Positions 28,615 through 38,884 of a stretch of DNA of 64,000 bases are shown in pieces. Below the pieces are notes generated by a model. That model saw only the letters and a program-made list of their open reading frames with translations, had not been told where the DNA came from and searched no databases. The stretch spans positions 1,426,001 to 1,490,000 of the forward strand of contig CP018628.1 in the NCBI GenBank assembly GCA_002271215.1. The letters run 5' to 3'. The stretch is from Lelliottia jeotgali. GTDB lineage: Bacteria > Pseudomonadota > Gammaproteobacteria > Enterobacterales > Enterobacteriaceae. Position 1 is the first letter of the stretch; each line of letters begins with the position of its first letter. The translations under genes and the position numbers were made by a program.

Positions 28615-28671
28615 CTGGTTGGCGTGGATGTGTTAATCTTAGAAGGTATGCCCACTTAATCAGGAGTTATC

Positions 28672-29379
28672 ATGGACCGATTTCCACGTTCGGATTCAAT
28701 CGTTCAGCAGACGCGTAGCGGCCTGCAAACCTACATGGCGCAGGTGTACGGCTGGATGACCTGCGGCCTGCTGCTCACTGCGTTTATCGCGTGGTACGCA
28801 GCGAATACCCCCGCCTTGATGATGTTTATCTTCTCCAGCAAAATCACCTTCTTCGGGCTGATTATCGCCCAACTTGCGCTGGTGTTTGTGCTTTCCGGGC
28901 TGGTGCAAAAGCTCAGTGCAGGGATGGCGACCACGCTGTTTATGCTCTATTCGGCGCTCACTGGGCTAACGCTTTCCAGCATTTTTATCGTCTACACCTA
29001 TTCGTCCATCGCCAGCACCTTTGTGGTCGCGGGCGGGATGTTCGGTGCCATGAGCCTGTATGGCTACACCACCAAACGTGATTTGAGCGGCTTCGGCAAT
29101 ATGCTGTTTATGGCGCTGATTGGTATTGTGCTGGCATCTTTGGTGAATTTCTGGCTGAAAAGTGAAGCGCTGATGTGGGCGGTGACCTATATCGGGGTGA
29201 TCGTGTTTGTTGGCCTGACGGCGTATGACACGCAGAAACTGAAAAACATCGGCGAGCAGATTGACGTGCGTGACAGCTCGAACCTGCGCAAATATGCGAT
29301 TCTTGGCGCACTGACGCTGTATCTGGATTTCATCAACTTGTTCCTGATGCTGCTGCGAATTTTCGGCAACCGTCGCTAA
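28672..29379 (+). CDS. ybhL: Inner-membrane protein YbhL (Bax inhibitor-1/TMBIM family)
   Basis: This is a 235-residue protein with about seven membrane helices. The TMBIM family mark is YDTQKLKN near the C-terminus (TAYDTQKLKNIGEQID), with a final helix LGALTLYLDFINLFLMLLRIF. Homologues act as pH-sensitive calcium leak channels in other bacteria; for YbhL this is unproven. It has its own ribosome site (CAGGAG) 57 bp after moaE. E. coli has ybhM next; here a REP cluster follows instead. Confidence 0.93.
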   Translation: MDRFPRSDSIVQQTRSGLQTYMAQVYGWMTCGLLLTAFIAWYAANTPALMMFIFSSKITFFGLIIAQLALVFVLSGLVQKLSAGMATTLFMLYSALTGLTLSSIFIVYTYSSIASTFVVAGGMFGAMSLYGYTTKRDLSGFGNMLFMALIGIVLASLVNFWLKSEALMWAVTYIGVIVFVGLTAYDTQKLKNIGEQIDVRDSSNLRKYAILGALTLYLDFINLFLMLLRIFGNRR

Positions 29380-29383
29380 CCTC

Positions 29384-29493
29384 GTTGCCCGGTGGCGCTA
29401 GCGCTTACCGGGCCTACAATTCGTAGGTCGGGAAGGCACAGCGCCAATCCAGGGCAACGATTTGTAGGTCGGGTAAGCGCAGCGCCACCCGAC
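29384..29493. repeat. REP/BIME cluster between ybhL and ybhN
   Basis: REP-like palindromes: GCCCGGTGGCGC...GCTTACCGGGC (29387-29413), an inverted partial copy with GTAGGTCGGGAAGGC, and GTAGGTCGGGTAAGCGC...GCCACCCGAC (29464-29493). GTTGCCC (29384) and GGGCAAC (29452-29458) bracket the first part. It lies between convergent genes, where E. coli has ybhM. Confidence 0.8.
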
Positions 29494-29498
29494 TTTCG

Positions 29499-30461
29499 TC
29501 ACTTCGCCATCGCCTTCTCGTTTTTCGCCCGCAGCTTTTTCGCCCGACTCTCCAGAATCAAATACCCCACCGTCGCCAGTGCCAGCGGCAGGAAGTAATA
29601 CAGCATGCGGTAGGCCAGCAGCGCGGCGATAATCTTACCGTGCGAAACATGCTCGCCTGCCAGCAGGGCGATAAACACGGCTTCCAGCACCCCAATTCCC
29701 GCTGGAATGTGGACAATCACTCCGGCGATACTGCTCACCAGCAGCACGCCGAGCACGAAGAAATAGTTCACCTCTTCGCCAATCAACAGCCAGATAATTG
29801 CGCCCATCACCATCCAGTTGGCGCTGGAAATTACCATCTGAAGCAGGGCGAATTTCCACGACGGTAGCACCAGCTTTTGCCCTTTGACGGTCATATGGCG
29901 GCGTTTCGCAAATGCGCAGGCCCAGAGATAGACCGCGATAATCAGCAGCAGCACGAAGCCTAGAATCCGCAGCGTCGCCTCGTCGATGTACCAGTGGGCA
30001 GGGAGCTGCACCACGCCGACGGTGAAAATCACCCCGCCGAGCAGAATATACCCCAGCCAGTTGGTGGTAATACTCAGCGAGAAAATGCGCGTGATAGTGC
30101 TGCCCGGTAGCCCAAGGCGCGAATAGAGGCGATAGCGCATCCCAATGCCGCCCACCCAGGTGCTGAGCGTCAGATTAAACGCATAGCAAATAAACGACAC
30201 CAGCATCACCTGGCGCTTCGCCAGTTTATGCCCACAGTAGGCGCGACCCAACAGGTCGTAGCAGCCGTAGATCAGGTAGCTGACGACCACTAAGCCCAGC
30301 GCGCTAAGCAGCACCAGCCGGTTGTAGTTGCGGATAACTTTCCACACCTCTTCCCAGTCAATTTTTTGCGCATAAACCACCAGCAGCACGGCGACGGCAA
30401 TGAAAAACAGCCAGGTGAGGATGCGTTTCGCCAGTCGCCAGCGGGGATGTGATTTGCTCAT
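29499..30461 (-). CDS. ybhN: YbhN, UPF0104/LPG-synthase-like membrane protein
   Basis: This is a 320-residue polytopic protein of the family related to the membrane domain of lysylphosphatidylglycerol synthases, with about eight helices; it lacks the synthase domain. Typical is GIGMRYRLYSRLGLPGSTITRIFSLS and the terminal IPAGIGVLEAVFIALL. The start ATG overlaps the clsB stop (TAATG), so it is the third gene of ybhP-clsB-ybhN. Function is unknown; a role in lipid handling is suggested by the operon. Confidence 0.92.
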   Translation of the reverse strand: MSKSHPRWRLAKRILTWLFFIAVAVLLVVYAQKIDWEEVWKVIRNYNRLVLLSALGLVVVSYLIYGCYDLLGRAYCGHKLAKRQVMLVSFICYAFNLTLSTWVGGIGMRYRLYSRLGLPGSTITRIFSLSITTNWLGYILLGGVIFTVGVVQLPAHWYIDEATLRILGFVLLLIIAVYLWACAFAKRRHMTVKGQKLVLPSWKFALLQMVISSANWMVMGAIIWLLIGEEVNYFFVLGVLLVSSIAGVIVHIPAGIGVLEAVFIALLAGEHVSHGKIIAALLAYRMLYYFLPLALATVGYLILESRAKKLRAKNEKAMAK

Positions 30462-31702
30462 TACGGTTTCACCCCTGAGTTTTCCGCTTCAACGCGGTCC
30501 TGGGTTTCCATTTCCGGCTGAACCGGAGCGGGCACCTGGGCAAGCTTCGGTGTATGGGCGGGTAGCCAGCCGACCAACGCCGGGAAGTGGCGCAGGAAGT
30601 GGAACACCACCACGCTTTTGCTCAGGTTCCACCAGGTGCGTTTCGGTACCATCGAATCATCTACCCGCACGCAGTCGCGGGCGATAATGCCGGTAAGGTT
30701 GTCGCGCAGGGTCTGGTTGAAGGTGCGATCGTGAATAATCAGATTGGCTTCCAGATTCAACGACAGGCTTAAGGGATCGAGATTACTGGAGCCGACGGTC
30801 GCCCAGTGATTGTCCATCAGCGCCACTTTGCCGTGCAGCGGGCGGCGGCGATATTCGTAAATCTGTACTCCACCTTTGACCAGATAGTCGTACAGCAGCC
30901 GCGCGCCGACGGTGACGATCGGCATATCCGGCTCGCCCTGCACAATCAGTTTGACGCGAACCCCACGCCGCGCAGCATTGCGCATGGCGTGCAGCAGTCG
31001 GTAACCGGGGAAAAAATAGGCGTTGGCGATGATCACCTCGCGCTTCGCATTGGCGAGCATTTTCAGATAGTGGCGTTCAATATCATCCCGATGTTCATCG
31101 TTGTCGCGCCAGATAAACAGCGCCTGAGCCTCGCCCGGCTGGCGGTTCTCTTCCGGGCGATGACGGCGTTTCCACCAGCGGCGCACCGCCGACTGTCCCG
31201 GCAGGTTTTCCAGTTCGAACAGCAGTATGTCCTGCACCACCGGGCCTTCGACTTTTACTGCGTAATCCTGCTTCGCCTCCGGGCCATAGTCAGACATATG
31301 TTCATCGGAGTAGTTGATCCCGCCGACGAAGGCGACAGTGCCATCCACCACCACAATTTTGCGGTGCATTCGGCGAAAGACGTTGGTGCGCATTCCGAGT
31401 AACGGCGGGCGCGGATCGTAATAGCGGAACACCACGCCGGCGGCGGTCAGCTCGTTGACGAATGTGTCGCTAAGATCGGGCGAGCCGTAGCCGTCGAGCA
31501 ATACTTCCACTTTGACTCCGCGCTGAGCCGCGCGCAGCACCGCCTCGTGCAGCTGGCGGCCCACGCCGTCTTCGAACCAGATAAAGGTTTCCAGAATGAT
31601 TTTTTGCTCTGCCGCATCAAGCGCAGCAAACACCGCCGGATAATATTCGTCGCCGTTTTCCAGCAGGGTTATCTGATTACCTTCTCGCCACGAACATTTC
31701 AT
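30461..31702 (-). CDS. clsB: Cardiolipin synthase B
   Basis: ClsB is a phospholipase D-superfamily enzyme making cardiolipin, and in E. coli also phosphatidylglycerol by phosphatidyl transfer. The first HKD motif has His113, Lys115 and Asp120 ([16 protein letters not shown]); the second is [18 protein letters not shown]. Its 413 residues are the E. coli size. It overlaps ybhP by four bases upstream and ybhN by one base downstream, so all three are translationally coupled. Confidence 0.95.
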   Translation of the reverse strand: MKCSWREGNQITLLENGDEYYPAVFAALDAAEQKIILETFIWFEDGVGRQLHEAVLRAAQRGVKVEVLLDGYGSPDLSDTFVNELTAAGVVFRYYDPRPPLLGMRTNVFRRMHRKIVVVDGTVAFVGGINYSDEHMSDYGPEAKQDYAVKVEGPVVQDILLFELENLPGQSAVRRWWKRRHRPEENRQPGEAQALFIWRDNDEHRDDIERHYLKMLANAKREVIIANAYFFPGYRLLHAMRNAARRGVRVKLIVQGEPDMPIVTVGARLLYDYLVKGGVQIYEYRRRPLHGKVALMDNHWATVGSSNLDPLSLSLNLEANLIIHDRTFNQTLRDNLTGIIARDCVRVDDSMVPKRTWWNLSKSVVVFHFLRHFPALVGWLPAHTPKLAQVPAPVQPEMETQDRVEAENSGVKP

Positions 31703-32460
31703 AAGTGGATCTCCGCACTTAACGGGGCATGGTCAGAAAGATGCCTCCAGCCGCGCAGCGCCAGCGCGCTCGGCTGGCTGGCGTGGGCGTTCTTGACGTA
31801 AATTCGGTCCAGGCGCAGCAGAGGGAAGCTCACCGGGAAGGTGCGTGCCGGGCGACCATGCGCACGGGTGAAAATTTCATCCAGACCGGCGCGTGTTTTT
31901 AGCGGTCTGTTGGCGCGTTGTCTCCAGTCGTTAAAATCGCCTGCTATTACCACCGGTTCGTTTTCCGGCAGTGAATTTACCCAGCGCGTCATCATCGCTA
32001 ATTGCGCCTGTCGGTGTGCTTCCCGCAAGCCCAAATGCACACAGCCTACATGAACCGGAAAGGCCAGATCGGGCGGGGTTATCCGGCAGTAAAGCAGCCC
32101 GCGTTTTTCGCTTTCGCCCACTGATACGTCGTGATTTTCATAATGTTCGATGGGAAAACGCGACAAAACGGCATTGCCGTGATGACCTTCTGGATAGACC
32201 GCGTTGCGCCCGTAGGCATAATCGCTCCACATGGTATCGGCCAGAAATTCATAGTGCGAGGTATCCGGCCAGTTCTCTACGTGCAGCGGGTGAATATCGT
32301 GCGCGCCCATCACTTCTTGCAGGCACACAATGTCCGCGCCGACGGTGCGTACCGCGTCGCGCAGCTCGGGTAATATGAAGCGGCGGTTAAATGCCGTGAA
32401 GCCTTTGTGTGTGTTAATCGTCAAAATTTTTAGCGAAAAATGCCGCGATTGTGGGGTCAT
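31699..32460 (-). CDS. ybhP: YbhP, endonuclease/exonuclease/phosphatase-family protein
   Basis: This 253-residue protein has the DNase I-like fold. NTHKGF near residue 16, CLQEVMG near 45, GDFNDWRQR and the final [10 protein letters not shown] supply the metal and catalytic Asp/His residues. In E. coli its presence increases ClsB activity; the substrate is not known, and a phosphodiesterase acting on lipid head groups is an inference. It is the first gene of ybhP-clsB-ybhN. Confidence 0.92.
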   Translation of the reverse strand: MTPQSRHFSLKILTINTHKGFTAFNRRFILPELRDAVRTVGADIVCLQEVMGAHDIHPLHVENWPDTSHYEFLADTMWSDYAYGRNAVYPEGHHGNAVLSRFPIEHYENHDVSVGESEKRGLLYCRITPPDLAFPVHVGCVHLGLREAHRQAQLAMMTRWVNSLPENEPVVIAGDFNDWRQRANRPLKTRAGLDEIFTRAHGRPARTFPVSFPLLRLDRIYVKNAHASQPSALALRGWRHLSDHAPLSAEIHL

Positions 32461-32593
32461 ATGCTCCTGCCAGCGTCACTATCCTGATGAAAATAAAGTG
32501 TAGTCGGCGTCACAAAAAGATGCGGTGTTACGGAATTTTCCGTAAAGTGCGGTACTCTGAACTAGCAGAGAAATATCCTTCAGGAGAGAAGCC

Positions 32594-33004
32594 ATGAAGT
32601 GGCAACAACGCGTTCGTGTCGCAACTGGCCTCAGTTGCTGGCAGATAATGTTGCATTTACTGGTCGTGGCGGTACTGGTCATGGGCTGGAAAAGCGGCAC
32701 GCTGGTGCACGTCGGCCTGGGATTATGCGCAATGTATGGCGTGACCGTGCTGTCGATGCTGTTTTTACAGCGTCACCATGAGGCGCGCTGGCGTGAAGTG
32801 GGTGATGTGCTCGAAGAGCTCACCACCACCTGGTATTTTGGTGCAGCGTTGATCGTTCTGTGGCTGTTGTCACGCGTGCTGCAAAACAACCTGCTGCTGG
32901 CCCTGGCGGGCCTGGTGATTCTGGCAGGCCCTGCGGTCGTCTCGTTACTGACCAAAGAGAAGAAATTAGGCGATATTGCGTCTAAACATCGCGTACGCCA
33001 CTGA
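32594..33004 (+). CDS. ybhQ: Inner-membrane protein YbhQ
   Basis: This 136-residue protein has four predicted membrane helices (about 15-35, 40-60, 80-98 and 100-118) and is the same length as E. coli YbhQ. The ATG follows CAGGAGAGAAGCC. No functional motif is visible. Its last 39 bp overlap the 3' end of convergent ybhR, so both proteins are encoded by opposite strands there. Confidence 0.92.
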   Translation: MKWQQRVRVATGLSCWQIMLHLLVVAVLVMGWKSGTLVHVGLGLCAMYGVTVLSMLFLQRHHEARWREVGDVLEELTTTWYFGAALIVLWLLSRVLQNNLLLALAGLVILAGPAVVSLLTKEKKLGDIASKHRVRH

Positions 33005-34072
33005 GCCCGTCGTGGCCGCTATGACCAGTAGCGGCCACAAACTTCCCCACACAATATCCAGACTCGCATCCTTCAGATAGATTTGCTTGGTGATATCGGT
33101 AAAGTGCCGAATCGGATTCACCCATGTTAAATCCTGAAGCCACACCGGCATGTTTTCCACGGGCGACACATACCCGGAGAGCAAAATCGCCGGCATCATA
33201 AAGACAAACACGCCGATAAACGCCTGTTGCTGCGTCGAGCACAGTGCGGAAATCAACAGCCCGAATCCCACCAGCGACAGCCCGTAAATCAGCATTGTGA
33301 AGTAAAACAGTCCCAGCGATCCGGCAAATGGAATTTGATACGCCCAGATGCCAATCCCCAGCACGATGCTGGCCTGGAAGGTGGCGACGATCAGCGCAGG
33401 CACCGCTTTGCCGACGAAAATCTGCCAGGTGGCGAGCGGCGAAACCAGCAGCTGATCCAGCGTCCCTTGCTCGCGTTCGCGGGCGACGGACAGCGACGTC
33501 ACGATCATCACGCCGATGGTGGTGATCATGGCGATCAGCGACGGCACCACGAACCATTTGTAATCCAGGTTTGGGTTGTACCAGTTACGCACCACCAGCT
33601 CGCTGTTGTTTGGTTTGGGTTTCCCTTCCATCAGCTCCTGCTGGTAATTTTTTACCACCTGTTGCAGATAGTTGGCGGCAATTTGCGCACTGTTGGAGTT
33701 GCGTCCGTCGAGAATCAACTGCATCGGGGCGGTCTGGAAGGTATCCAGATTACGCGAGAAATCTGCCGGGAAACGCACCAGCAGCAGCGCCTTTTGCTGG
33801 TCGATAGTCGGCTGGATCTCCTGTGGACTTTTCAGTAACAGCACGTGGGTAAAGGCTTTGGCGCGGGCAAAACGCTGGGTCAGCTCCACGGAATGTTTGC
33901 CGTTGTCTTCGTTGTAGACGGCGATGGTGGCGTTGGTCACTTCCAGCGTGGCGGCGAACGGAAACAGCAGTACCTGAATCAGCACTGGTAGAATCAGGAT
34001 TGCGCGGGTTTGCGGCTCACGCAGCAGGGATTGCAGCTCTTTGCGAATTAATGTCCATAAACGGTGAAACAT
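32966..34072 (-). CDS. ybhR: ABC exporter permease YbhR
   Basis: YbhR is an ABC-2 type permease of 368 residues: one N-terminal helix, a large periplasmic domain, then five or so C-terminal helices. The conserved [15 protein letters not shown] after the periplasmic domain marks the DrrB/YhiI-like class. With YbhS it forms the membrane part of the YbhGFSR exporter. Unlike its neighbours it does not overlap the preceding gene: a 55-bp gap with a REP palindrome separates it from ybhS. Confidence 0.94.
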   Translation of the reverse strand: MFHRLWTLIRKELQSLLREPQTRAILILPVLIQVLLFPFAATLEVTNATIAVYNEDNGKHSVELTQRFARAKAFTHVLLLKSPQEIQPTIDQQKALLLVRFPADFSRNLDTFQTAPMQLILDGRNSNSAQIAANYLQQVVKNYQQELMEGKPKPNNSELVVRNWYNPNLDYKWFVVPSLIAMITTIGVMIVTSLSVAREREQGTLDQLLVSPLATWQIFVGKAVPALIVATFQASIVLGIGIWAYQIPFAGSLGLFYFTMLIYGLSLVGFGLLISALCSTQQQAFIGVFVFMMPAILLSGYVSPVENMPVWLQDLTWVNPIRHFTDITKQIYLKDASLDIVWGSLWPLLVIAATTGSVAYAMFRRNIA

Positions 34073-34085
34073 GGTGTCGCCCTCG

Positions 34086-34119
34086 CGTCGGGTGGCGCTT
34101 CGCTTACCCGACCTACAAA
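34086..34119. repeat. REP palindrome inside the ybhGFSR operon
   Basis: GTCGGGTGGCGC-TTC-GCTTACCCGACCTAC, a single REP-type hairpin in the 55-bp gap between ybhS and ybhR. It could stabilise upstream mRNA or reduce downstream expression. Confidence 0.75.
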
Positions 34120-34127
34120 AAACGGTA

Positions 34128-35261
34128 TTAATCTAAACGCCGCTTTGTTTTCATCCACGTCAGGCCGATAAACATCACCGCCGACGCCATCAAAAACAGA
34201 ATATTAATCATCAACACCGACGGAATATTCCCCGCCAGGAACAGGCTTTGCAGCGTGTTCACAAAGTAGCGCGCCGGGATGATATAAGTCACCGCGCGGA
34301 TAATGGCGGGCATGCTGTCGATCTGGAAAATAAACCCAGACAGCATAATCGACGGCAGAAACGCAGCGTTGAGCGCCACCTGCGCGGCGTTAAACTGGTT
34401 GCGGGTGATGGTCGAAATCAGCAGGCCCATGCCCAGCGTGCTGAGTAAAAACAGGCTGGTTATCAGGAACAGCAAAATCAGCGAACCACGATACGGCACG
34501 CCAAGGATAAATACTGACACCAGCATACAGAGCAGCATCGCCAGCATCCCGAGGAAGTAGTAAGGGATCAGCTTGCACAACAGCAATTCGACGCGCGTCA
34601 CTTCCGTTGAGAGCAGGGCTTCCATCGTGCCGCGTTCCCACTCGCGGGCAATCACCAGCGAAGTCAGGATCGCGCCGATCACGGTCATGATAATGGTTAT
34701 CGCGCCGGGAATGATAAAGTGCTGACTGATGGCGGCGGGGTTAAACCAGTAGCGGGTTTGCACGTCTATCAGCGGCTCAAACTCTTCTCCACGATCTTCC
34801 GCGCGCTGCATCTGCCACAGCTGCCAGATCCCTTCGACGTATCCCTGCACAAAGTTAGCGGTGTTCGGTTCACTGCCGTCAGTGATCACCTGAATCGGCG
34901 CATCGGTACTGGCGCGCGCCATATTGGCGGCAAAATCGACGGGGATCACCACCAGCCCGCGAATCTTCCCGGCCTGCATCTTTTGAATCAGCTCCTGGCG
35001 GTTATCGCTGATGGTCGCGTCGATATAGGGCGAGCCGGTCATCGCGTGGGTGAAATCCAGCGCTTCCTCGCTCTGCTGCTCCAGTAAAATCCCCACCCGC
35101 AGCTTGCTGGAGTCGAGGTTAATGCCGTAGCCGAAGATAAACAGCAGCAACAGCGGGATCACCACTGCAATCAGCCAGCTGCTCGGGTCGCGCACGATCT
35201 GCCGCGTCTCTTTGATGCACAGGGCGCGTACCCGACGCCAGGAAATCGCCTTAATGCTCAT
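34128..35261 (-). CDS. ybhS: ABC exporter permease YbhS
   Basis: YbhS is an ABC-2 permease of 377 residues with the same architecture as YbhR and the motif [24 protein letters not shown]. It begins with a basic N-terminus before the first helix ([19 protein letters not shown]). It overlaps ybhF by 11 bp. The E. coli complex contributes to drug and sodium/lithium export; the natural substrate is uncertain. Confidence 0.94.
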   Translation of the reverse strand: MSIKAISWRRVRALCIKETRQIVRDPSSWLIAVVIPLLLLFIFGYGINLDSSKLRVGILLEQQSEEALDFTHAMTGSPYIDATISDNRQELIQKMQAGKIRGLVVIPVDFAANMARASTDAPIQVITDGSEPNTANFVQGYVEGIWQLWQMQRAEDRGEEFEPLIDVQTRYWFNPAAISQHFIIPGAITIIMTVIGAILTSLVIAREWERGTMEALLSTEVTRVELLLCKLIPYYFLGMLAMLLCMLVSVFILGVPYRGSLILLFLITSLFLLSTLGMGLLISTITRNQFNAAQVALNAAFLPSIMLSGFIFQIDSMPAIIRAVTYIIPARYFVNTLQSLFLAGNIPSVLMINILFLMASAVMFIGLTWMKTKRRLD

Positions 35262-36990
35262 GGGCGTGCTCCTTATCCCAGTCGTTAATCAGAGTGATAA
35301 ACGCCTGCTCCATAGTGGGATCTGGCTGCTGCTCGTCGGCGGCCTGGGCTTTTAAATCGTCCGGCGTACCGTGGGCGATGAGCTTGCCGCGATAGACCAG
35401 CCCGATGCGGTCGCAATATTCCGCCTCATCCATAAAGTGGGTGGTGACCATCACGGTGACGCCTTTTTCAACCATGCTGTTGATGTGCAGCCAAAACTCG
35501 CGACGGGTGAGGGGATCAACACCTGAGGTCGGTTCATCGAGAAACAGAATATCCGGCTCGTGCATCAGCGAGCAGGCCAGGGCCAGACGCTGTTTAAAAC
35601 CGAGCGGCAGTTCGTCGGTGGCGTGTGAGGCGATATGGGTCAGACCAAAAGCGTCGCTCATGCGCGAAATCTTTTCGCTTTGTGCCCGTCCGCGCAGGCC
35701 GTAAACGCCGGAGAAAAAACGCAGGTTCTGCTCGACGGTCAGGTTGCTGTAGAGGGAAAACTTCTGCGCCATGTAGCCCAGATGCTGGCGCGCTTTGCCG
35801 GAGCTGACTTTCAGATCCATATCCAGCACCAGCGCTTTGCCAGATGTCGGCACCAGCAGGCCGCACATCATTTTAAAGGTGGTGGATTTCCCGGCGCCGT
35901 TCGGCCCGAGCAGACCGAAAATCTCCCCGCGCTTGACGGCAAAATTGACGTTATCTGTCGCCGCGAAATCCCCGAACTTCTTGGTTAAGGATTTGGCTTC
36001 AATCACCGTTTCGCCAGGCGTGCCTTCTACTGTGTGCAAAATCGCGCCCAGCGGCGATTCGGAGGTACTCGCGCCGCCGAGAAGATCGATGAAGGCATCT
36101 TCGAAGCGCGGCGCGGTCTCTTCAATCTCAATTTGCGGCATTCCCTGTGCATGACGGATATCGTCGGCGGTGGCCGCTTTTTTGAGGATCACGCGCACCG
36201 AACGCCCCTGAATCATTCCGTCGCTGACCTGCGGAAGCCTAAGAACGCGCTGCAATAGCTTGCGGTTAGTCTCATCAGGGCTGTGCAGCAGGAAACAGCG
36301 CCCGGCCATTTGCTGCGTTAGCGCCGTCGGTTCACCCTGATACAGCAGCTCGCCTTCGTTCATCAGCAGCACGTCGCGGCACTGTTCGGCTTCGTCGAGG
36401 TAGGAGGTGCTCCAGAGGATCAGCATCCCGTCTCCGGCCAGTTCGTGGACCATCTGCCACAGCTCGCGGCGAGAGATCGGGTCGACGCCGACGCCTGGCT
36501 CATCCAGCAGCAGCACTTTCGGCTCGCCGACCAGCGTGCAGGCCAGCCCCAGCTTTTGCTTCATGCCGCCGGAGAGCTTTCCCGCCAGCCGGTCAGTGAA
36601 CGGCCCGAGCGAGGTAAACTCCAGCAGCCGGGCAAAGGTTTTCTCCCGGGTTTCGCCGGTCACGCTGCGCAGATCGGCGTACAGCGTCAGGTTTTCCATC
36701 ACCGTCAGATCTTCGTACAGGCCGAATTTCTGCGGCATATAACCGAGCATCGCATGCAGTTCGCTGTCGTTTTTGATCGGGTCGAGTCCCAGCACGCTGG
36801 CCGTGCCTTCATCGGGTTTCAGCAGCCCGGCAAGCATGCGCATCAGCGTGGTTTTACCCGCGCCGTCCGGGCCAACCAACCCGGTCACATAGCCTTTTTG
36901 CAGGGTGCAGTTCAGCGGTGCGACGGCGGGTTTATCCATGCCCGCAAAGCGTTTCACCAGATTATTGAGCTGGATAACCGCATCATTCAT
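35251..36990 (-). CDS. ybhF: ABC exporter ATPase YbhF (two fused ATPase domains)
   Basis: This 579-residue protein has two ABC ATPase domains. The N-terminal one has Walker [10 protein letters not shown] (about 39-47) and signature LSGGMKQ; the C-terminal one has GPNGAGKST and LPLGFKQR with LFLDEPTSG. It powers YbhS-YbhR. The start [15 protein letters not shown] matches E. coli; four extra codons upstream are in frame. It overlaps ybhG by 8 bp. Confidence 0.95.
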   Translation of the reverse strand: MNDAVIQLNNLVKRFAGMDKPAVAPLNCTLQKGYVTGLVGPDGAGKTTLMRMLAGLLKPDEGTASVLGLDPIKNDSELHAMLGYMPQKFGLYEDLTVMENLTLYADLRSVTGETREKTFARLLEFTSLGPFTDRLAGKLSGGMKQKLGLACTLVGEPKVLLLDEPGVGVDPISRRELWQMVHELAGDGMLILWSTSYLDEAEQCRDVLLMNEGELLYQGEPTALTQQMAGRCFLLHSPDETNRKLLQRVLRLPQVSDGMIQGRSVRVILKKAATADDIRHAQGMPQIEIEETAPRFEDAFIDLLGGASTSESPLGAILHTVEGTPGETVIEAKSLTKKFGDFAATDNVNFAVKRGEIFGLLGPNGAGKSTTFKMMCGLLVPTSGKALVLDMDLKVSSGKARQHLGYMAQKFSLYSNLTVEQNLRFFSGVYGLRGRAQSEKISRMSDAFGLTHIASHATDELPLGFKQRLALACSLMHEPDILFLDEPTSGVDPLTRREFWLHINSMVEKGVTVMVTTHFMDEAEYCDRIGLVYRGKLIAHGTPDDLKAQAADEQQPDPTMEQAFITLINDWDKEHAHEH

Positions 36991-37978
36991 GTCGGTCCCC
37001 ATCGTTGAATTTCACGGTGATCGGCATGCCCTGACGGAGAGCATCGTCGGCATCGGTGACGATAATGCGCAGGCGATAGACGAGGTCGGTGCGCAGATCC
37101 GGCGTTTCAACGGTTTTTGGTGTGAATTCGGCGGTCGGGGAGACAAACCCGACTTTCCCGTGATACGGCTTATCGGGCCGCCCGTCGGTGTAGAGCAGCA
37201 GTTCGCGCCCCGGCTGGGCCTGATTCAGATTCGGTTCATCAATGTATGCGCGCACCCACACCGGGCGGGTGAGGGAGAGCGTCAGCACGGTGCTGCCTGC
37301 GCTCAACATGCTGCCGGGCTCGACGGCGCGGGTCATCAGCGTGCCGTTAGACGGCGAGACCAGCGTGGTGTCGTGCAGATCCAGTTCGGCCTGCGCCAGC
37401 TGCGCCTGAGCCTGTTCGAGATTGGCTTTGGCCTGGGCGATATCCTGCGGACGGTTCCCGGTGCGGTACTGACTTAATTTATCCTGAGCCGATTTCAGCG
37501 TTGCCTGAGCCTGATCGCGCGAGGAGCGGGCGTTTTCCAGATCGTTAGCGGAAATGGTGCGGCTTTTCCATAGCCCCTGCTGGCGGTTGTAGAAGTTCTG
37601 CGCGTAATCGTAGGCGGCCTGCGCCTGTTTCACTGCGGCGGCGGCCTGCGCTACTTCCTCATCGCGATAGCCCGCCAGCATCAGGTCATACTGCGCCTGG
37701 GCAACTGATACGGCGGCCTTGGCCTGCATCAGCGCATTTTTATACGGGGCTTGATCCAGCTGGCCTAATGTCTGACCGGCGTTGATCGTATCCCCTTCGT
37801 CCACGGTAAGGGTCTCCAGCCGCCCGCCGACGCGGAAGCTCATATTCAGCGTGCGAATATCTACGTTGCCGTAGAGCGTCAGACCGCGATCCTGCTGGCT
37901 CTGATACCACAGCCAGCCGCCGATTCCGGCTGCCAGCACAACAACCACCGCCAGTATGGCGACGACAGGTTTTTTCAT
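36983..37978 (-). CDS. ybhG: Membrane-fusion protein YbhG of the YbhGFSR exporter
   Basis: YbhG is a HlyD-type periplasmic adaptor of 331 residues. An N-terminal signal anchor (residues 5-25) is followed by a split lipoyl domain ([18 protein letters not shown] and [18 protein letters not shown]) around a long alanine/glutamine-rich coiled coil (about 80-195). It overlaps cecR by four bases. It probably links the inner-membrane ABC complex to an outer-membrane channel such as TolC. Confidence 0.94.
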   Translation of the reverse strand: MKKPVVAILAVVVVLAAGIGGWLWYQSQQDRGLTLYGNVDIRTLNMSFRVGGRLETLTVDEGDTINAGQTLGQLDQAPYKNALMQAKAAVSVAQAQYDLMLAGYRDEEVAQAAAAVKQAQAAYDYAQNFYNRQQGLWKSRTISANDLENARSSRDQAQATLKSAQDKLSQYRTGNRPQDIAQAKANLEQAQAQLAQAELDLHDTTLVSPSNGTLMTRAVEPGSMLSAGSTVLTLSLTRPVWVRAYIDEPNLNQAQPGRELLLYTDGRPDKPYHGKVGFVSPTAEFTPKTVETPDLRTDLVYRLRIIVTDADDALRQGMPITVKFNDGDRHE

Positions 37979-38652
37979 GACTCCAGGCTCCTTTGCGTTA
38001 AACCTTGCAGGATCAGGTCAAGATGACAGGTGATGACCTGGCTTATCTGCGCGGATTTATCCTCATCAAATTGTGTCCAGCCCGTGCGCAGCAGGATGGT
38101 CTCCCGTCCCAGGCGAAAAGCGAGGACTTCGCCGAGCAGCGCATGGGTATGCAAAATAGTCTGTGTATCGTTCGCGTCGCGCCCGGTGTAAGCCGCGATC
38201 AGCTGCGTCAGGTGGGTGTGCATCGGGGCAATCACCTGATCGTGAACTCGCTGGTAGGCGGCGGTGGGCGAGAGTTGCTCGCGTGAGATAAACTTACTCA
38301 GGTTCAGCGTATCGTCATGGGTGAGCAGGGCGATCATGTTGTTGCAGGCGTTCAGGATCAAGGCGCGGATGGCGGCGCGATCCGGTGACGGCTCGTTTAG
38401 CAGCGCGGTGGCGGCGGCAACCTGATCGCGAAAGCGGCTGCCAATGAAATCGGCGATCCACTGGGCACAGGCGAGGTACAAATCTTCCTTCGAGCCAAAA
38501 TAGTAGGTGATAGCGGCGATGTTTTGCCCGGCCTGCGCGGCGATATCGCGGGTGGTGGCGTGCAGACCGTACTCGCCGAACTGGGCCAGCGCGGCGGCAA
38601 TCAGCTGGCTTTTCGCCTGTTCACCTTTAGTGGTTGTCGGAGTTGGATTCAT
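37975..38652 (-). CDS. cecR: TetR-family regulator CecR
   Basis: CecR (YbiH) is a TetR-type repressor of 225 residues with its helix-turn-helix at about 30-65 ([32 protein letters not shown]). In E. coli it controls the ybhGFSR operon, of which it is the first gene, and divergent rhlE, and affects sensitivity to cefoperazone and chloramphenicol. A perfect 20-bp palindrome lies just upstream, between it and rhlE, and fits an autoregulatory operator. Confidence 0.93.
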   Translation of the reverse strand: MNPTPTTTKGEQAKSQLIAAALAQFGEYGLHATTRDIAAQAGQNIAAITYYFGSKEDLYLACAQWIADFIGSRFRDQVAAATALLNEPSPDRAAIRALILNACNNMIALLTHDDTLNLSKFISREQLSPTAAYQRVHDQVIAPMHTHLTQLIAAYTGRDANDTQTILHTHALLGEVLAFRLGRETILLRTGWTQFDEDKSAQISQVITCHLDLILQGLTQRSLES

Positions 38653-38666
38653 AGCGTCATTAAAAA

Positions 38667-38686
38667 TTAATCAATCGATTGATTAA
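38667..38686. promoter_or_regulatory. CecR operator, perfect 20-bp palindrome
   Basis: TTAATCAATCGATTGATTAA is perfectly symmetric and lies 14 bp before the cecR start, in the shared cecR/rhlE control region. It fits the sequence type reported for the E. coli CecR box; binding is inferred. Confidence 0.8.
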
Positions 38687-38884
38687 GATTATGTTTAAAT
38701 TTTCACCTTGTCCAGTCGGGTGGAGCAATATTTCGCTGATGAATCGCAGAGGGATATTTTATGCGCCATGTCACAAAACCTGCTACACTCCGCTGCTTCG
38801 CGACATTGTGGTTTTTGTCCTACTCGTTTCGTCTTATCTCCCTGAAAACTACACCTGTGACGGTCGGGGCGGTTCGGAGTTTTT

